Shown: positions 44,040-53,729, counted from the first letter of the stretch. The stretch is 54,460 nt of DNA from JBEIHX01 sp040381075 (GCA_040381075.1 JBEIHX010000025.1:1-54460), one strand, 5' to 3'. Notes: generated by a model from the letters alone, not told the origin. A program made the numbers and translations.

Positions 44040-45251
44040 TCAGGCTGCGTCCAACGCCGCATAGACAAGCGTGCGCAACTGACGACGGATCGGATAGGTC
44101 GCAGACGGCATCAGCTGGGTCATGAAAATCACAGCCATGTCTTCGGCCGGATCGATCCAGAAATAGGTCGACGCCATCCCGCCCCAGAAGTAGTCGCCCC
44201 GCGATCCGGGCGTGAGCGTGCGGGCCGGGTCCAGGGTGACGCCGAACCCAAGACCAAACCCGACCCCCGCATATGTCGCCTCACTGAACAGGGAGACCGA
44301 CAGCCCTGGCAGATCACCGCCGCCCGGGAGATGATTTTCGGTCATCAGTTCGAAGGTCTTGCGGCCGAGATAGGTGACGCCATCCACCGTCCCGCGCCCA
44401 AGCAGCAGGCGGCAGAATTTCAGATAATCCTGAGCGGTCGACACCAGCCCGCCGCCGCCCGAGATGAGCGACGGCGGGCGGTGGTAAACGCTGTCGTGCC
44501 AGGCGTCCTGCAACACCATCCCGCCCTGGGGCGTTGCCTGATAGCACGAGCAGAAACGGTCGCGCTTGTCGGCAGGCACCAGGAAGTCCGTATCTGTCAT
44601 GCCCAGCGGAGCGAACAGGCGCTGCCTGAGAAATGCGTCGAACGGTTGGCCGGAGATCCTGCCGATCAGATATCCCAGGACGTCCGTCGACACCGAATAG
44701 TTCCAGGCGGCCCCGGGCGAGAACTCCAGGGGCAGCTGGGCCAGATCGGCGATCATGCGATCGAGACCGCCCTCGGCGTGAAGATCCCCGATCCGTCGGG
44801 ACCGATAGGCTGCATCGACGGGGGTCCGCTGCTGAAACCCGTATGTCAGGCCGGATGTGTGACGAAGCAGATCGACCATGCGCATGGGTCCGGCAAGCGG
44901 CCGGGTCGCCAGAGACGCCGCGGCGCCCGCGTCGTGGACGCCGAGATTGCGCCATTCGGGGATGAACCTGTGGACCGGGTCATCGAGCGCCACCCTGCCT
45001 TCCTCGACCAGCATCATGAAGGCGAGCGACGTGATCGGCTTGGTCATTGAATAGATGCGGAAGATTGTGTCCTCCGCCAGGGCCCGCCCGGTCGCGAGGT
45101 CGGCGTGTCCCTGAACGCTCAGATGCGCGGTGCGACCACGCCGGTGCACCAGAACAAGCGCGCCCGGCAGGCGGCCCGGCGCGAGGTAGCGCTCGGCCAG
45201 AAACGCATCAAGCCGCGCGAGGCGGGCGGCGGAAAAATCCGGTGTGGTCAT
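44040..45251 (-). CDS. Serine hydrolase, beta-lactamase/class C family
   Basis: 403 residues. The nucleophile motif S-x-x-K is Ser68-Met-Thr-Lys71 in FRIYSMTKPITS, the second element is NYSVS in place of YxN, and a GG-rich HPGGG-like region comes later. These enzymes are esterases or peptidases rather than true beta-lactamases. No signal peptide is evident, so it is probably cytoplasmic. Monocistronic on the reverse strand. Confidence 0.9.
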   Translation of the reverse strand: MTTPDFSAARLARLDAFLAERYLAPGRLPGALVLVHRRGRTAHLSVQGHADLATGRALAEDTIFRIYSMTKPITSLAFMMLVEEGRVALDDPVHRFIPEWRNLGVHDAGAAASLATRPLAGPMRMVDLLRHTSGLTYGFQQRTPVDAAYRSRRIGDLHAEGGLDRMIADLAQLPLEFSPGAAWNYSVSTDVLGYLIGRISGQPFDAFLRQRLFAPLGMTDTDFLVPADKRDRFCSCYQATPQGGMVLQDAWHDSVYHRPPSLISGGGGLVSTAQDYLKFCRLLLGRGTVDGVTYLGRKTFELMTENHLPGGGDLPGLSVSLFSEATYAGVGFGLGFGVTLDPARTLTPGSRGDYFWGGMASTYFWIDPAEDMAVIFMTQLMPSATYPIRRQLRTLVYAALDAA

Positions 45252-45341
45252 GATCTGATGTCAGCCTTTGTCCTGAAGTCGCACCGGCCGTCAGCCATCG
45301 CCGCACGCCGGAACCAGCGCCACACTCCGTGATCTGGCCCG

Positions 45342-46313
45342 CTACGGAACCAGGATGAGGCTTCCCGTTGTCCGGCGCGCCTCAAGATCTTCGTGGGCGC
45401 GCGCAGCCTGGGCCAGCGCGTACCCGGTCGGCGCGGCGATCCTGACCAGTCCGCCCTGCAGCGCGTCCCAGAAGTCATCGGCGGTGTCCTGCAGTTCGGT
45501 CACGCTGCGGGTGTAGTGGGCAAGCCCGGGCCGGGTGAAATAGAGCCCCCCCTTGGCGCTCAGCAGCGCCGGCTCAACCGCTGGCGCTGGCCCTGATGCA
45601 TTGCCGAACGACACAAACACTCCGCGCACAGCCAGCGAGTCCAGTGTGGCCTTGAAGGTGTCGCGCCCGACCGAGTCGTAGGCGACCGGCACGCCTGCGC
45701 CGCCGGTCAGATGCCGCACACGGCTGGCGATGTCATCCGTTGACTGAACAATGACATGCTCTGCGCCGAGGCTGCGCGCCACCTCAGCCTTGGCGGGGTT
45801 TCCCACGACGGCGATCACCGTCGCGCCCAGCGCCCGCGCCCATTGCACCAGGATCTGCCCGACGCCGCCCGCAGCCGCATGCACGAGGATCGTATCGCCG
45901 GGCTTAACTGGATAGGTGCGCTTCAGCAGATACTGCGCCGTCAGTCCCTTCAGCATGCCGGCGGCGGCCGTGGCGTCGCTCACGCCGGCAGGGATCGCGA
46001 TGGCGCGGTCCGCCGCCACACAGGCGGCCTCGCTGTAGGCGCCGATCGGGCCGGTGCAGTATCCCGCGCGATCGCCGACCCGAAACCGGTCCACGCCGTC
46101 TCCGACAGCCTCGACCCGCCCGGCGGCTTCCATGCCAAGACCGCTTGGCAGGGCGAGCGGATACAGCCCGGTGCGGTGATAGGTATCGATGAAATTGACC
46201 CCGATCGCGGTATGGCGGATCAGGATCTGGCCGGGGCCGGGCGTCGGGTCGGCGATCTCCTGAAGACCAAGGACATCAGGCCCGCCGACCGTCGAGAAAC
46301 GGATCGCCCGCAT
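45342..46313 (-). CDS. NADPH:quinone oxidoreductase (zeta-crystallin type)
   Basis: 323 residues of the zinc-independent medium-chain dehydrogenase branch: GVNFIDTYHRTGLYP near 34-48, HAAAGGVGQILVQWA for NADPH, and the C-terminal SLILVP. It reduces quinones by one or two electrons. Its start overlaps the dienelactone hydrolase stop (TGATG), so they are co-translated. Confidence 0.92.
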   Translation of the reverse strand: MRAIRFSTVGGPDVLGLQEIADPTPGPGQILIRHTAIGVNFIDTYHRTGLYPLALPSGLGMEAAGRVEAVGDGVDRFRVGDRAGYCTGPIGAYSEAACVAADRAIAIPAGVSDATAAAGMLKGLTAQYLLKRTYPVKPGDTILVHAAAGGVGQILVQWARALGATVIAVVGNPAKAEVARSLGAEHVIVQSTDDIASRVRHLTGGAGVPVAYDSVGRDTFKATLDSLAVRGVFVSFGNASGPAPAVEPALLSAKGGLYFTRPGLAHYTRSVTELQDTADDFWDALQGGLVRIAAPTGYALAQAARAHEDLEARRTTGSLILVP

Positions 46314-47026
46314 CAGACAAGCGCCGTGCGGAACAGCGCCAGGGTCCGCTCGCCAGCGAGCTTCTCACTGGGCGCATGGTAATGTTCCCCGCCCTTGCGC
46401 GCGAATGCGTGATCCTGGCCTTCGTACAGGTGCACCCGAACCTTCGGATCACCCTCAAAGCGGGCCCTGATCGCCGCCTGGGCGTCGGGCGGCACGAACT
46501 TGTCGGCGGTCGCAATGTGCAGCAGGGTCGGGGCCTTGATGGCGCCGGCCTCGCCGAGAAATTTCTCGATGCCCACGCCGTAGTAGGAAGATGCTGCATC
46601 GCAATCCGTGCGGGCGGCGGAGAGGTAGGTGAGCAATCCGCCAAGGCAAAACCCGATCACGCCCACCTTGCCGTTTGGGCGTCCCCCCGCGTCCGTGCGG
46701 GCGCCGCTGCGGGCGAAATCGATGGTGCATTGAATATCCTCGACGCCCTTGGCGACGTCGAATTTGGAATAAAGATCGAAGGCCTTCTTCCACTCCGCCT
46801 CAGTCTGATCGGTGATGTTGACGCCTGGCTCGATCCTCCAGAACAGGTCCGGGCAGATCGCCACGAAGCCTTCTTCCGCCAGGGCGTCGGTAATGCCCCG
46901 CATGACGGCGTTGACTCCGAAGATCTCCTGGATCACCACAACGGCAGGGCCGTGCCCGGACGGCGGCAGCGCCATGTAGGCCATGAAATCACCGTCCTTG
47001 CCTTTGATCATAACCTCTGCGCCCAT
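46313..47026 (-). CDS. Dienelactone hydrolase family protein
   Basis: 237 residues from ATG 47026, which has GGAGAGGG just upstream. Alpha/beta hydrolase with nucleophile Cys127 in GFCLGG, Asp in ATADKFVPP and His in GQDHAFA. It probably hydrolyses a lactone or enol ester. An extra 18 residues upstream are in frame but lie before the ribosome site. Paired with the quinone reductase. Confidence 0.9.
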   Translation of the reverse strand: MGAEVMIKGKDGDFMAYMALPPSGHGPAVVVIQEIFGVNAVMRGITDALAEEGFVAICPDLFWRIEPGVNITDQTEAEWKKAFDLYSKFDVAKGVEDIQCTIDFARSGARTDAGGRPNGKVGVIGFCLGGLLTYLSAARTDCDAASSYYGVGIEKFLGEAGAIKAPTLLHIATADKFVPPDAQAAIRARFEGDPKVRVHLYEGQDHAFARKGGEHYHAPSEKLAGERTLALFRTALV

Positions 47027-47113
47027 GGCCCTCTCCACACTTTCGAAATCGGTCGGCACGATAGGTGCAAGGCTGAACAAGGTCCATCGTCAACACAGCA
47101 CGCGGGGACGCCG

Positions 47114-47356
47114 ATGAAAGTCCGGGTCGAAGTGGAATGCAGCCCCGAGGAGGCGCGCGCCTTCTTTGGCCTGCCGGACGTCGCGCCGGTGAACGAGATG
47201 CTGGTGGAGGAGATGAAGAAGCGGACCCAGCAGAACATGTCCATGCTGGAGCCCGACGCCCTGATGCGCGCCTGGATGACCTTTGGCGGCCAGGCCCAGG
47301 AGCAGTTCTTCAAGATCATGTCGGGCGCCATGACCAGCGCCCCGCCGCGCAAATAG
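47114..47356 (+). CDS. Small conserved protein, DUF6489-like
   Basis: 80 residues (MKVRVEVECSPEEARAFFGLPDV, then EEMKKRTQQNMSML and AQEQFFKIM). It resembles a short alphaproteobacterial family of unknown function whose members usually sit next to mnmE or phasin-like genes; this family link is from memory. Cytoplasmic, with an amphipathic C-terminal helix. It begins 13 bases before mnmE and is likely co-transcribed with it. Confidence 0.75.
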   Translation: MKVRVEVECSPEEARAFFGLPDVAPVNEMLVEEMKKRTQQNMSMLEPDALMRAWMTFGGQAQEQFFKIMSGAMTSAPPRK

Positions 47357-47368
47357 GACGCAGGCGCG

Positions 47369-48712
47369 ATGTCCACCGTGTATGCGCTGGCGTCTGGCGC
47401 CGGGCGCGCGGGCGTGGCGGTGGTGCGCCTGTCAGGGTCGCAGGCGTTTGCGGCGCTCGAGGCGCTGACTGGGCAGACGCCCCCGCCGCCGCGTCGTCTC
47501 GCGCTGCGCGCGATCCGCGATCCGGCGGACGGGGAGCTGATCGACCGGGCGCTGGTCGCGTGTTTTCCAGCCCCTGGCAGCTTTACGGGCGAGCCGGTGA
47601 TTGAGCTGCATGTCCATGGCGGCCCCGCGGTGATCGCGGGGCTCCTGGAGGCGTTGGGGCGCCTGCCGGGACTTGCGCCGGCGGGACCTGGCGCGTTCAG
47701 CCGTCGCGCCTTCGAGAATGGCCGGATGGACCTCACCCAGGCCGAGGCGATCGCCGACCTTGTGGAGGCGGAGACCATCGGCCAGCGGCGGCAGGCGTTG
47801 CGCCAGATGGATGGGGCGCTTGGAGCCCTGTACGAGGAGTGGCGGGCGCGCCTGATCAGTCTGATGGCGCGCCTTGAGGCGGAGATCGATTTTCCCGATG
47901 AGGATGACGCGCCGCGGGATGCAGCGATCGGCCTGGCGCCGGAGGTGGCGCAGCTGCGGGACGACGTACGTGCGCATCTGGCCGATCACCGCCGCGGCGA
48001 GCGGGTGCGCGACGGCTACCGGGTGGTGATCCTGGGCGCCCCGAATGCGGGCAAGTCGAGCCTGCTCAACAGGATGTGCGGCGCCGAGGCGGCCATCGTT
48101 TCGCCGATCCCGGGCACGACACGCGACGTCGTGGAGGCGCGGCTCGTTCTGGCAGGATTTCCGGTCTGGATCGCGGACACGGCGGGACTGCGGGAGGCCG
48201 GTGATCAGATTGAGGCGGAGGGCGTGCGCCGGGCGCTCGCCCGGGCTGAGGCCGCCGACCTGCGCATCGTGGTGCTTGACGCGGGCGGTCCGCCGCCGGA
48301 GGGAGCTGTGGCCGACGCGATGGCTGCGCCGAGCCTCATCGCGTTCAACAAGATCGATCAGCCGGCGGCGGACTGGGTCGGGCCGGCCGCGGCGGCGGCC
48401 GGCGATCGGGGCCTGCCGATCGCCGCGGCGACCGGGAAGGGCGTGCCGGAGCTGGTCGCGGCGATCGCGCGCCGGGTGGGCGAGGATCTCGGGGCCCAGG
48501 AGGCGCCGGCGCTGTCGCGCGCGCGCCACCGCCATGACGTGGAGACGGCGGCCTGGGCGCTTGACCGGGCGCACGCGGCGCTCTCCCGCGGGGCTGAGCT
48601 TGCGGGCGAGGATCTGAGGCTCGCCGCCCGCGCGCTGGGGTGCATCACAGGCCGGGTGGATGTGGAAGATATCCTCGACGTCGTGTTCTCAAGTTTCTGC
48701 ATCGGCAAGTAG
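47369..48712 (+). CDS. mnmE: tRNA modification GTPase MnmE
   Basis: 447 residues. N-terminal tetrahydrofolate-binding domain with FTGEPVIELHVHGGPAV, then helices and an inserted G domain (GAPNAGKSSLLNRM, DTAGLRE, NKID), ending in the invariant CIGK. With MnmG it installs the 5-carboxymethylaminomethyl group on wobble uridines of tRNAs. It is the forward-strand partner of the reverse-strand mnmG, with one gene between them. Confidence 0.97.
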   Translation: MSTVYALASGAGRAGVAVVRLSGSQAFAALEALTGQTPPPPRRLALRAIRDPADGELIDRALVACFPAPGSFTGEPVIELHVHGGPAVIAGLLEALGRLPGLAPAGPGAFSRRAFENGRMDLTQAEAIADLVEAETIGQRRQALRQMDGALGALYEEWRARLISLMARLEAEIDFPDEDDAPRDAAIGLAPEVAQLRDDVRAHLADHRRGERVRDGYRVVILGAPNAGKSSLLNRMCGAEAAIVSPIPGTTRDVVEARLVLAGFPVWIADTAGLREAGDQIEAEGVRRALARAEAADLRIVVLDAGGPPPEGAVADAMAAPSLIAFNKIDQPAADWVGPAAAAAGDRGLPIAAATGKGVPELVAAIARRVGEDLGAQEAPALSRARHRHDVETAAWALDRAHAALSRGAELAGEDLRLAARALGCITGRVDVEDILDVVFSSFCIGK

Positions 48713-48715
48713 GGC

Positions 48716-48743
48716 GCGCGGCCCGCCCGCCGGCGGGCCGCGC
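48716..48743. terminator. Hairpin between mnmE and the convergent hydrolase
   Basis: GCGCGGCCCGCC (48716-48727) and GGCGGGCCGCGC (48732-48743) are a perfect 12-bp inverted repeat with loop CGCC, three bases past the mnmE stop. No T-run, but its place between convergent genes fits a shared terminator. Confidence 0.55.
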
Positions 48744-48776
48744 CTCAGGCCGCACCACCTCCTCGGCGCCGCCTGC

Positions 48777-51017
48777 TCAGGGCCTGGCCAAAAGCCGGGT
48801 GAGGAACTCCCGATCGTCAAACCGGTTTTCGTTGGCGGGACCGTTTCGGACCACGGTCAACCCGCGCGAGGCAATGACGTAGACCCTTTGTCCATAGGCC
48901 CCTGCGAGCATCACGAAATCGTCCGGGACCAGCGGTTCGTCGATGATCGGTTTGATCTGGCGGGTGAACTGGTTCTTGTTGTTGGCGTCGATGGTCGCGG
49001 CGAGCGCGCCTGGGACCGGCTCTTTCAGCCACCAGTAGAAGCCGTAGGCGGGATGGGCCCGCGTGCCCTGGAGGACCTGGTCGAACAGGGGGCGCGGCAG
49101 GAGGGCGGGCCCGGTCCAGGAGCCGTCGACGGTGCGGCGCACGAATTCGCCGAATTTCGCCCAGTCCCGCGCGGTGGCGTAGGCGCCGCCGGACAATTGC
49201 GGCCGGCCGTCCGCGAAGTTGGTCGCCCAGCGGACCGACGCCATGTCGAGGGGGGTGAAGAGCTTTCGATTGAAATAGCTGACGACGCTTTCCCCGCCGA
49301 GCCGGCGTTCCAGGGCGAGGCCGAAGATGTTGGGATCGCCGCTGTAGATGAAAACCTCGCCCGGCGTGTTGACCGCGCGCGCCGGCAGGTAGTCGAGCCA
49401 TCCGGAGAGATCGTTGAGTTCCTCCAGGCCGCTGGTCATGGTGAGCAGGTGGCGGAAGGTGATCTGCGCCTTCCGGCTGTCCCCGCGCCATTCCGGCAGG
49501 GCGCGCTGCGACATGGGCTCATCGAGGTCGTACAGGCCGTCCGCGGCGCCGATCGCGCCGACGATCCCGGTGAACCCCTTGGTCCCGCTGGCGAGCAACT
49601 GCACACGGTCGACGGCGCCCCCGTTGGCGTAGGCCTCGTGGAGGATCTGTCCGTTGTGCAGGACGAGAAAGGTCTGGCCGCCGACGCTCGCACTGTAGGC
49701 GCGCGCAGCCTCAATGGCGCTTGCCGAGGGCGGCTGCGCGGCGGTCAGGGTCGCGTTGAAAAAGGACCACGCGATCTCGGCGAACTCCACGTCGCGGTTC
49801 TGCTTCCCGTTCACGGCGGTCTCGGCGACGAGCACGCTTCGGCTCGGAACAGGATGGCCCCCGCCCTCCATGCGCCACCACTCGACCGGCGCAGCTCCTC
49901 CGTATACCGATCGATTGGCGGGCCCGCCGTCGCCCGGGTCGAGGTCCACCGTGCTGCGGGCCGCAGCGACGCTGGAGAGGCCGTTGAGCGCGAGCCAGCG
50001 ATCGCGCGTTTCCTCGGCTCCGATTACGCGGCCGCGCGCGCAGCCCCCGCCCACATTCGCGACGCAGCCGCCGGCGTAAGGCATGGCGGGATCAGCGCCG
50101 CCATGGGTCATAAGGATCGGCACGGGCCGCGCGGGGGACGCGCTGCAGGCGCCGGGCTTGGGGGTGAGCGGAAGATTGCCGTTGGAAGCGGCTGCGGCTG
50201 CGACCGATCCGGCGCGGGCCGTGACATAGGCGAAGGTCATGAGGGCGCCGTTCGACCCGCCGGCCATAAACACCCGCGAGACCGGGAGCCCGTACTGGCT
50301 GCGCACCCGCTCGATCAGGGCGTCGAGGAAGGCGATGTCGTCGGCGGACGAGGCGGTCTGGTTGTCCGACCGGCAGTCGTTCCAGCCGGGATCGCCGTCG
50401 GTCCCCGGCCGGCCCCCGGGATAGACCACGACGAAGCCCTCGCGGTCGGCCACAGTCCGGAACACCGAGAGCGGGTGGGCGCCTGTGTTGGCGATGGCGA
50501 GGCCAGCCCCGCCGCCGCCGTGCAGCACCAGGACGATGGCTTTGGGCGGGCCGGCCAGCGCCGGCGCGTGGACCCGGTAGTCCCGCCGGACGCCGGCCAC
50601 CTCGATGGTCGCGTCGCTGAGGCCCACGGGATAGGGTTGGCCCGGGGGCGTGACCGTCACCGTGGCGGACGCCGTGACGGATCCGGTGGCGTTGCGGGCG
50701 GTCAGCAAATAGCTGGTCGTCGCAGCCGGGGCGACCGACCGGCTTGTGGTCCCGGTGACGTCGCCCACCCCATTGTCGATGGTGAGGCTCGTCGCGCCGC
50801 TGACGGACCACGACAGCGTGGCGCTTTGACCTTGGGCGATCGCGCTCGGCTCAGCGCTGAAGCCTGCGATCTGCGGCGGTGGGGCGGCGACGCCGCCGCC
50901 GGCCCCACCTCCCGATGCGTCGCCGCCCCCGCCGCCCCCGCAGGCGCTGAGAATGGAAAGGGTGGCAAGCGCCAGGAGCAGCCTCAGCGGGTTGGCTGGC
51001 GTGGGGCGGCGGTCCAT
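48777..51017 (-). CDS. Lipoprotein with Ig-like, PHB-depolymerase-type and beta-lactamase-type domains
   Basis: 746 residues from ATG 51017 (GAGGAG upstream). Lipobox LSAC (Cys26), Gly-rich linker, Ig-like domain (about 48-128), an LpqC/PHB-depolymerase-like esterase (about 140-410) with VLHGGGG and nucleophile motif GGSNGA, then a class C beta-lactamase-like serine hydrolase (about 440-746) with SGTK as S-x-x-K and YSGDPN. Two hydrolases on one surface-anchored chain are unusual; the substrates are unknown. Upstream in-frame sequence (80 codons) is not conserved. Confidence 0.87.
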   Translation of the reverse strand: MDRRPTPANPLRLLLALATLSILSACGGGGGGDASGGGAGGGVAAPPPQIAGFSAEPSAIAQGQSATLSWSVSGATSLTIDNGVGDVTGTTSRSVAPAATTSYLLTARNATGSVTASATVTVTPPGQPYPVGLSDATIEVAGVRRDYRVHAPALAGPPKAIVLVLHGGGGAGLAIANTGAHPLSVFRTVADREGFVVVYPGGRPGTDGDPGWNDCRSDNQTASSADDIAFLDALIERVRSQYGLPVSRVFMAGGSNGALMTFAYVTARAGSVAAAAASNGNLPLTPKPGACSASPARPVPILMTHGGADPAMPYAGGCVANVGGGCARGRVIGAEETRDRWLALNGLSSVAAARSTVDLDPGDGGPANRSVYGGAAPVEWWRMEGGGHPVPSRSVLVAETAVNGKQNRDVEFAEIAWSFFNATLTAAQPPSASAIEAARAYSASVGGQTFLVLHNGQILHEAYANGGAVDRVQLLASGTKGFTGIVGAIGAADGLYDLDEPMSQRALPEWRGDSRKAQITFRHLLTMTSGLEELNDLSGWLDYLPARAVNTPGEVFIYSGDPNIFGLALERRLGGESVVSYFNRKLFTPLDMASVRWATNFADGRPQLSGGAYATARDWAKFGEFVRRTVDGSWTGPALLPRPLFDQVLQGTRAHPAYGFYWWLKEPVPGALAATIDANNKNQFTRQIKPIIDEPLVPDDFVMLAGAYGQRVYVIASRGLTVVRNGPANENRFDDREFLTRLLARP

Positions 51018-51294
51018 CGGGAAACTCCTCACCCTGCGGGTCGATCGCCGGCGGGGGTATGCCGGGATCCGGTGGATGAAACGAGGATGGCGGCATAATC
51101 TGTCGGAAATGTCGACAGTTTTGTTGGGCGTGGAGCCACGGGGCCCGGCATGACCGCTTCCCCTCGTCCGGGCGTCAGCGAAAGCTGCGCTTTGCGTCCT
51201 GCCCCAAGTCCTGCCCCCGGCGTTCTTGTGGTCCTGCGTCCAGGCGTCCTGCCCCATGGCGTCACGGCAGAGCGATGAGCGGTCCCGGGACCCG

Positions 51295-53169
51295 TCAGCC
51301 GGCGGTGCTGCGGGGGCCGCGTTTCACGTGCGCCAGGAGCGCCGTCAGCGCGCCGGGGGTGATGCCCTCGATGCGGCCAGCCTGTCCGAGGGTGACCGGG
51401 CGCGCCTTTGCGAGCTTCTCTCGGGCCTCATTGGACAATCCAGCCACCGCCCGGAAATCAAGGTCGGCCGGCAGCACGAGGCTCTCGTCGCGCTTGAAGG
51501 CGACGATGTCGGCATCCTGCCGCTCAAGATACCCTGCATAGAGGGCGTCGATTTCGATCTGCTCCCGCACGGCGGGCGACCAGTCGGCAAGCTCCGGCCA
51601 CACGGCCGCAAGCTGGTCGAAGCTGATGGTGGGATATCCGAGCAGGGCGATCAGGTTGCGTCTCTGGCCGTCGTGATTGACCTTAAGTCCCCGAGCCGAT
51701 GCCTCCGGCGGCGTGAGGCTGAGGGCGTTGGCCCTCTCCCGCGCGGCCGAGAGAGCGGCCACTTTGTCGCCGAACGCCCGGGCCCGCTCCTGGCCGACGC
51801 AGCCCAGGGCGAGGCCGCGGGGCGTCAGCCTCTGGTCGGCGTTGTCAGCGCGCAGGGTGAGCCGATACTCGGCGCGCGAGGTGAACATCCGATACGGCTC
51901 GGTGACGCCTCGGGTCACCAGGTCGTCGATCAGAACCCCCAGATAGCCCTCTGCGCGCGACACCAGGAAAGGCTCGCCTCCCCCCGCTGCGAGCGCTGCA
52001 TTGAGGCCGGCGATCAGGCCCTGGGCGGCGGCTTCCTCATAGCCGGTCGTGCCGTTGATCTGGCCGGCGAGATACAGGCCAGGCAGGCGCGTGGCTTCGA
52101 GGGTCGGGAGCAGCTCGCGGGGGTCAACATAGTCGTACTCGATCGCATAGGCGAAGCGCTTGATCGCCGCGCGCTCAAGCCCCGGGATCGTCCGGATGAA
52201 CCGCTCCTGCACCTCCTCGGGAAGCGACGTGGAGATGCCATTCGGATAGACCGTGTCGTCATCGAGGCCCTCTGGCTCCAGGAAGATCTGGTGGGCCGCC
52301 CGGTCAGCGAAGCGGACGACCTTGTCCTCGATGGACGGGCAATAACGTGGCCCGCGCCCGGCGATCGCGCCAGAGTACACCGCGGACTGGTCGAGGCTTT
52401 CGGCGATGATGCGGTGGGTTTCGGGCGTCGTGAACGTGACGCCGCAGGCAATCTGCGGGGTGGAGATCCGACCTGTCAGGAATGAAAACGGCGTGGGCGG
52501 GTCGTCGCCCGGCTGCATCTCCAGACCGGACCAATCGATTGTCTTGCCGTCCAGCCGGGCCGGGGTTCCGGTTTTCAGCCGTCCCATGGCGAAGCCGAGG
52601 GCATAGAGCCGGTCCGACAGACCGATCGCCGGCGCTTCGCCGACCCGGCCGGCCGGTATCCGCTTGGCCCCTATGTGGATCATGCCTTTGAGGAAGGTGC
52701 CCGTCGTCAGGACAATGCGGGACGCCAAATGGACCTCGCCATCGCCGGTTCGCACGCCGACAACCTCGGGCCGGGCGGCGTCGCTGAGAACGAGGTCCTC
52801 CACGGCGGCCGCGAGCACGGCGAGATTGGGCGTATCGGCGAGAACGCGCTGCATCGCTTCGCGGTAGAGCCGTCGGTCGGATTGCGCTCGGGGCCCGCGA
52901 ACCGCTGGGCCCTTTGATCGATTGAGGAGGCGGAACTGGATCCCCGCCGCATCTGCGACGCGTCCCATGACGCCGTCGAGGGCGTCGATCTCGCGCACCA
53001 GATGGCCCTTGCCCAGGCCGCCGATGGCCGGATTGCAGGACATTTCGCCGATCGTGTCTGGGCGGTGGGTCATGAGCGCCGTGCGTGCGCCCAGGCGCGC
53101 GGAGGCCGCGGCGGCCTCGCAGCCCGCGTGCCCGCCACCGATCACGATCACATCCCAACGGCCTGACAT
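51295..53169 (-). CDS. mnmG: tRNA uridine-34 modification enzyme MnmG (GidA)
   Basis: 624 residues. FAD-binding GGGHAGCEAAAASARLG (12-28), CNPAIGGLGKGHLVREIDALDG, PGLYLAGQINGTTGYEEAAAQG, and the helical C-terminus. It acts with MnmE on tRNA wobble uridines. Normally co-directional with mnmE and followed by rsmG-parA-parB; here it faces the other way and its downstream neighbour is the lipoprotein hydrolase. The parS array begins 131 bases upstream of its start. Confidence 0.97.
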   Translation of the reverse strand: MSGRWDVIVIGGGHAGCEAAAASARLGARTALMTHRPDTIGEMSCNPAIGGLGKGHLVREIDALDGVMGRVADAAGIQFRLLNRSKGPAVRGPRAQSDRRLYREAMQRVLADTPNLAVLAAAVEDLVLSDAARPEVVGVRTGDGEVHLASRIVLTTGTFLKGMIHIGAKRIPAGRVGEAPAIGLSDRLYALGFAMGRLKTGTPARLDGKTIDWSGLEMQPGDDPPTPFSFLTGRISTPQIACGVTFTTPETHRIIAESLDQSAVYSGAIAGRGPRYCPSIEDKVVRFADRAAHQIFLEPEGLDDDTVYPNGISTSLPEEVQERFIRTIPGLERAAIKRFAYAIEYDYVDPRELLPTLEATRLPGLYLAGQINGTTGYEEAAAQGLIAGLNAALAAGGGEPFLVSRAEGYLGVLIDDLVTRGVTEPYRMFTSRAEYRLTLRADNADQRLTPRGLALGCVGQERARAFGDKVAALSAARERANALSLTPPEASARGLKVNHDGQRRNLIALLGYPTISFDQLAAVWPELADWSPAVREQIEIDALYAGYLERQDADIVAFKRDESLVLPADLDFRAVAGLSNEAREKLAKARPVTLGQAGRIEGITPGALTALLAHVKRGPRSTAG

Positions 53170-53300
53170 GGCGCGTGTTTCCTCTTGTCCGAAGGGTGCG
53201 GTGCATACTCGAAACCAAGCGCTCCGTCGAGCGGCGGCCCTCCCGCTACGGGCGTCAGCGTCTCATGTTCAGGGGGCAGGACGTCGGTGACGCCCGCCAA
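53170..53300. promoter_or_regulatory. mnmG upstream region
   Basis: The 131 bases between the mnmG start and the first parS site must contain the mnmG leader. No clear promoter can be placed by eye, and the promoter may overlap the array. Confidence 0.35.
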
Positions 53301-53316
53301 TGTTTCACGTGAAACA
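53301..53316. other. parS site 1
   Basis: Perfect TGTTTCACGTGAAACA with symmetrical AA/TT flanks. First site, nearest mnmG, head of block A. Confidence 0.93.
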
Positions 53317-53429
53317 TTTCCCTCCACCAGGGTGGGGCGCGTGTTGCGAGGAACGGAGAGGGTCCACTGCCGGACCGGAACCAAGTCTTCAAGGTCACCA
53401 CTCCGATCGGGCCAGCCAAAACGTCGGAA

Positions 53430-53445
53430 TGTTTCACGTGAAACA
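53430..53445. other. parS site 2
   Basis: Perfect 16-mer, head of block B, 129 bases after site 1. Confidence 0.93.
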
Positions 53446-53506
53446 CTGCCCGGTCGTGGCCACAGGACCAGCCGGCCCCATGCCGAGCCTCAACGGGCGC
53501 CCCAAA

Positions 53507-53522
53507 TGTTTCACGTGAAACA
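53507..53522. other. parS site 3
   Basis: Perfect 16-mer, head of block C, 77 bases after site 2. Confidence 0.93.
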
Positions 53523-53583
53523 TCCGAGAGACGGCGGGAGCGCACAGGATCCTCCGCTTGGGCGTCTGATGGGGCGCTGGGAA

Positions 53584-53599
53584 TGTTTCACGTGAAACA
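53584..53599. other. parS site 4
   Basis: Perfect 16-mer with AA/TT flanks, head of a second block A, 77 bases after site 3. Confidence 0.93.
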
Positions 53600-53713
53600 T
53601 TTTCCCCCCGCCAGGCTAGTGCGCGTGTTGCGAGGAACGGAGAGGGTCCACCGCCGGACCGGACCCAAGTCTTCACGGTCACCACTCCGATCGGGCAAGC
53701 CACAACGCCTGAG

Positions 53714-53729
53714 TGTTTCACGTGAAACA
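53714..53729. other. parS site 5
   Basis: Perfect 16-mer, head of the unique block D, 130 bases after site 4. Confidence 0.93.

Noticed and set aside
51321..51330. Further parS-like site (GTTTCACGTG) in the mnmG 3' end
   Set aside because: Only ten bases match and the right arm is absent; the bases encode ordinary MnmG residues.
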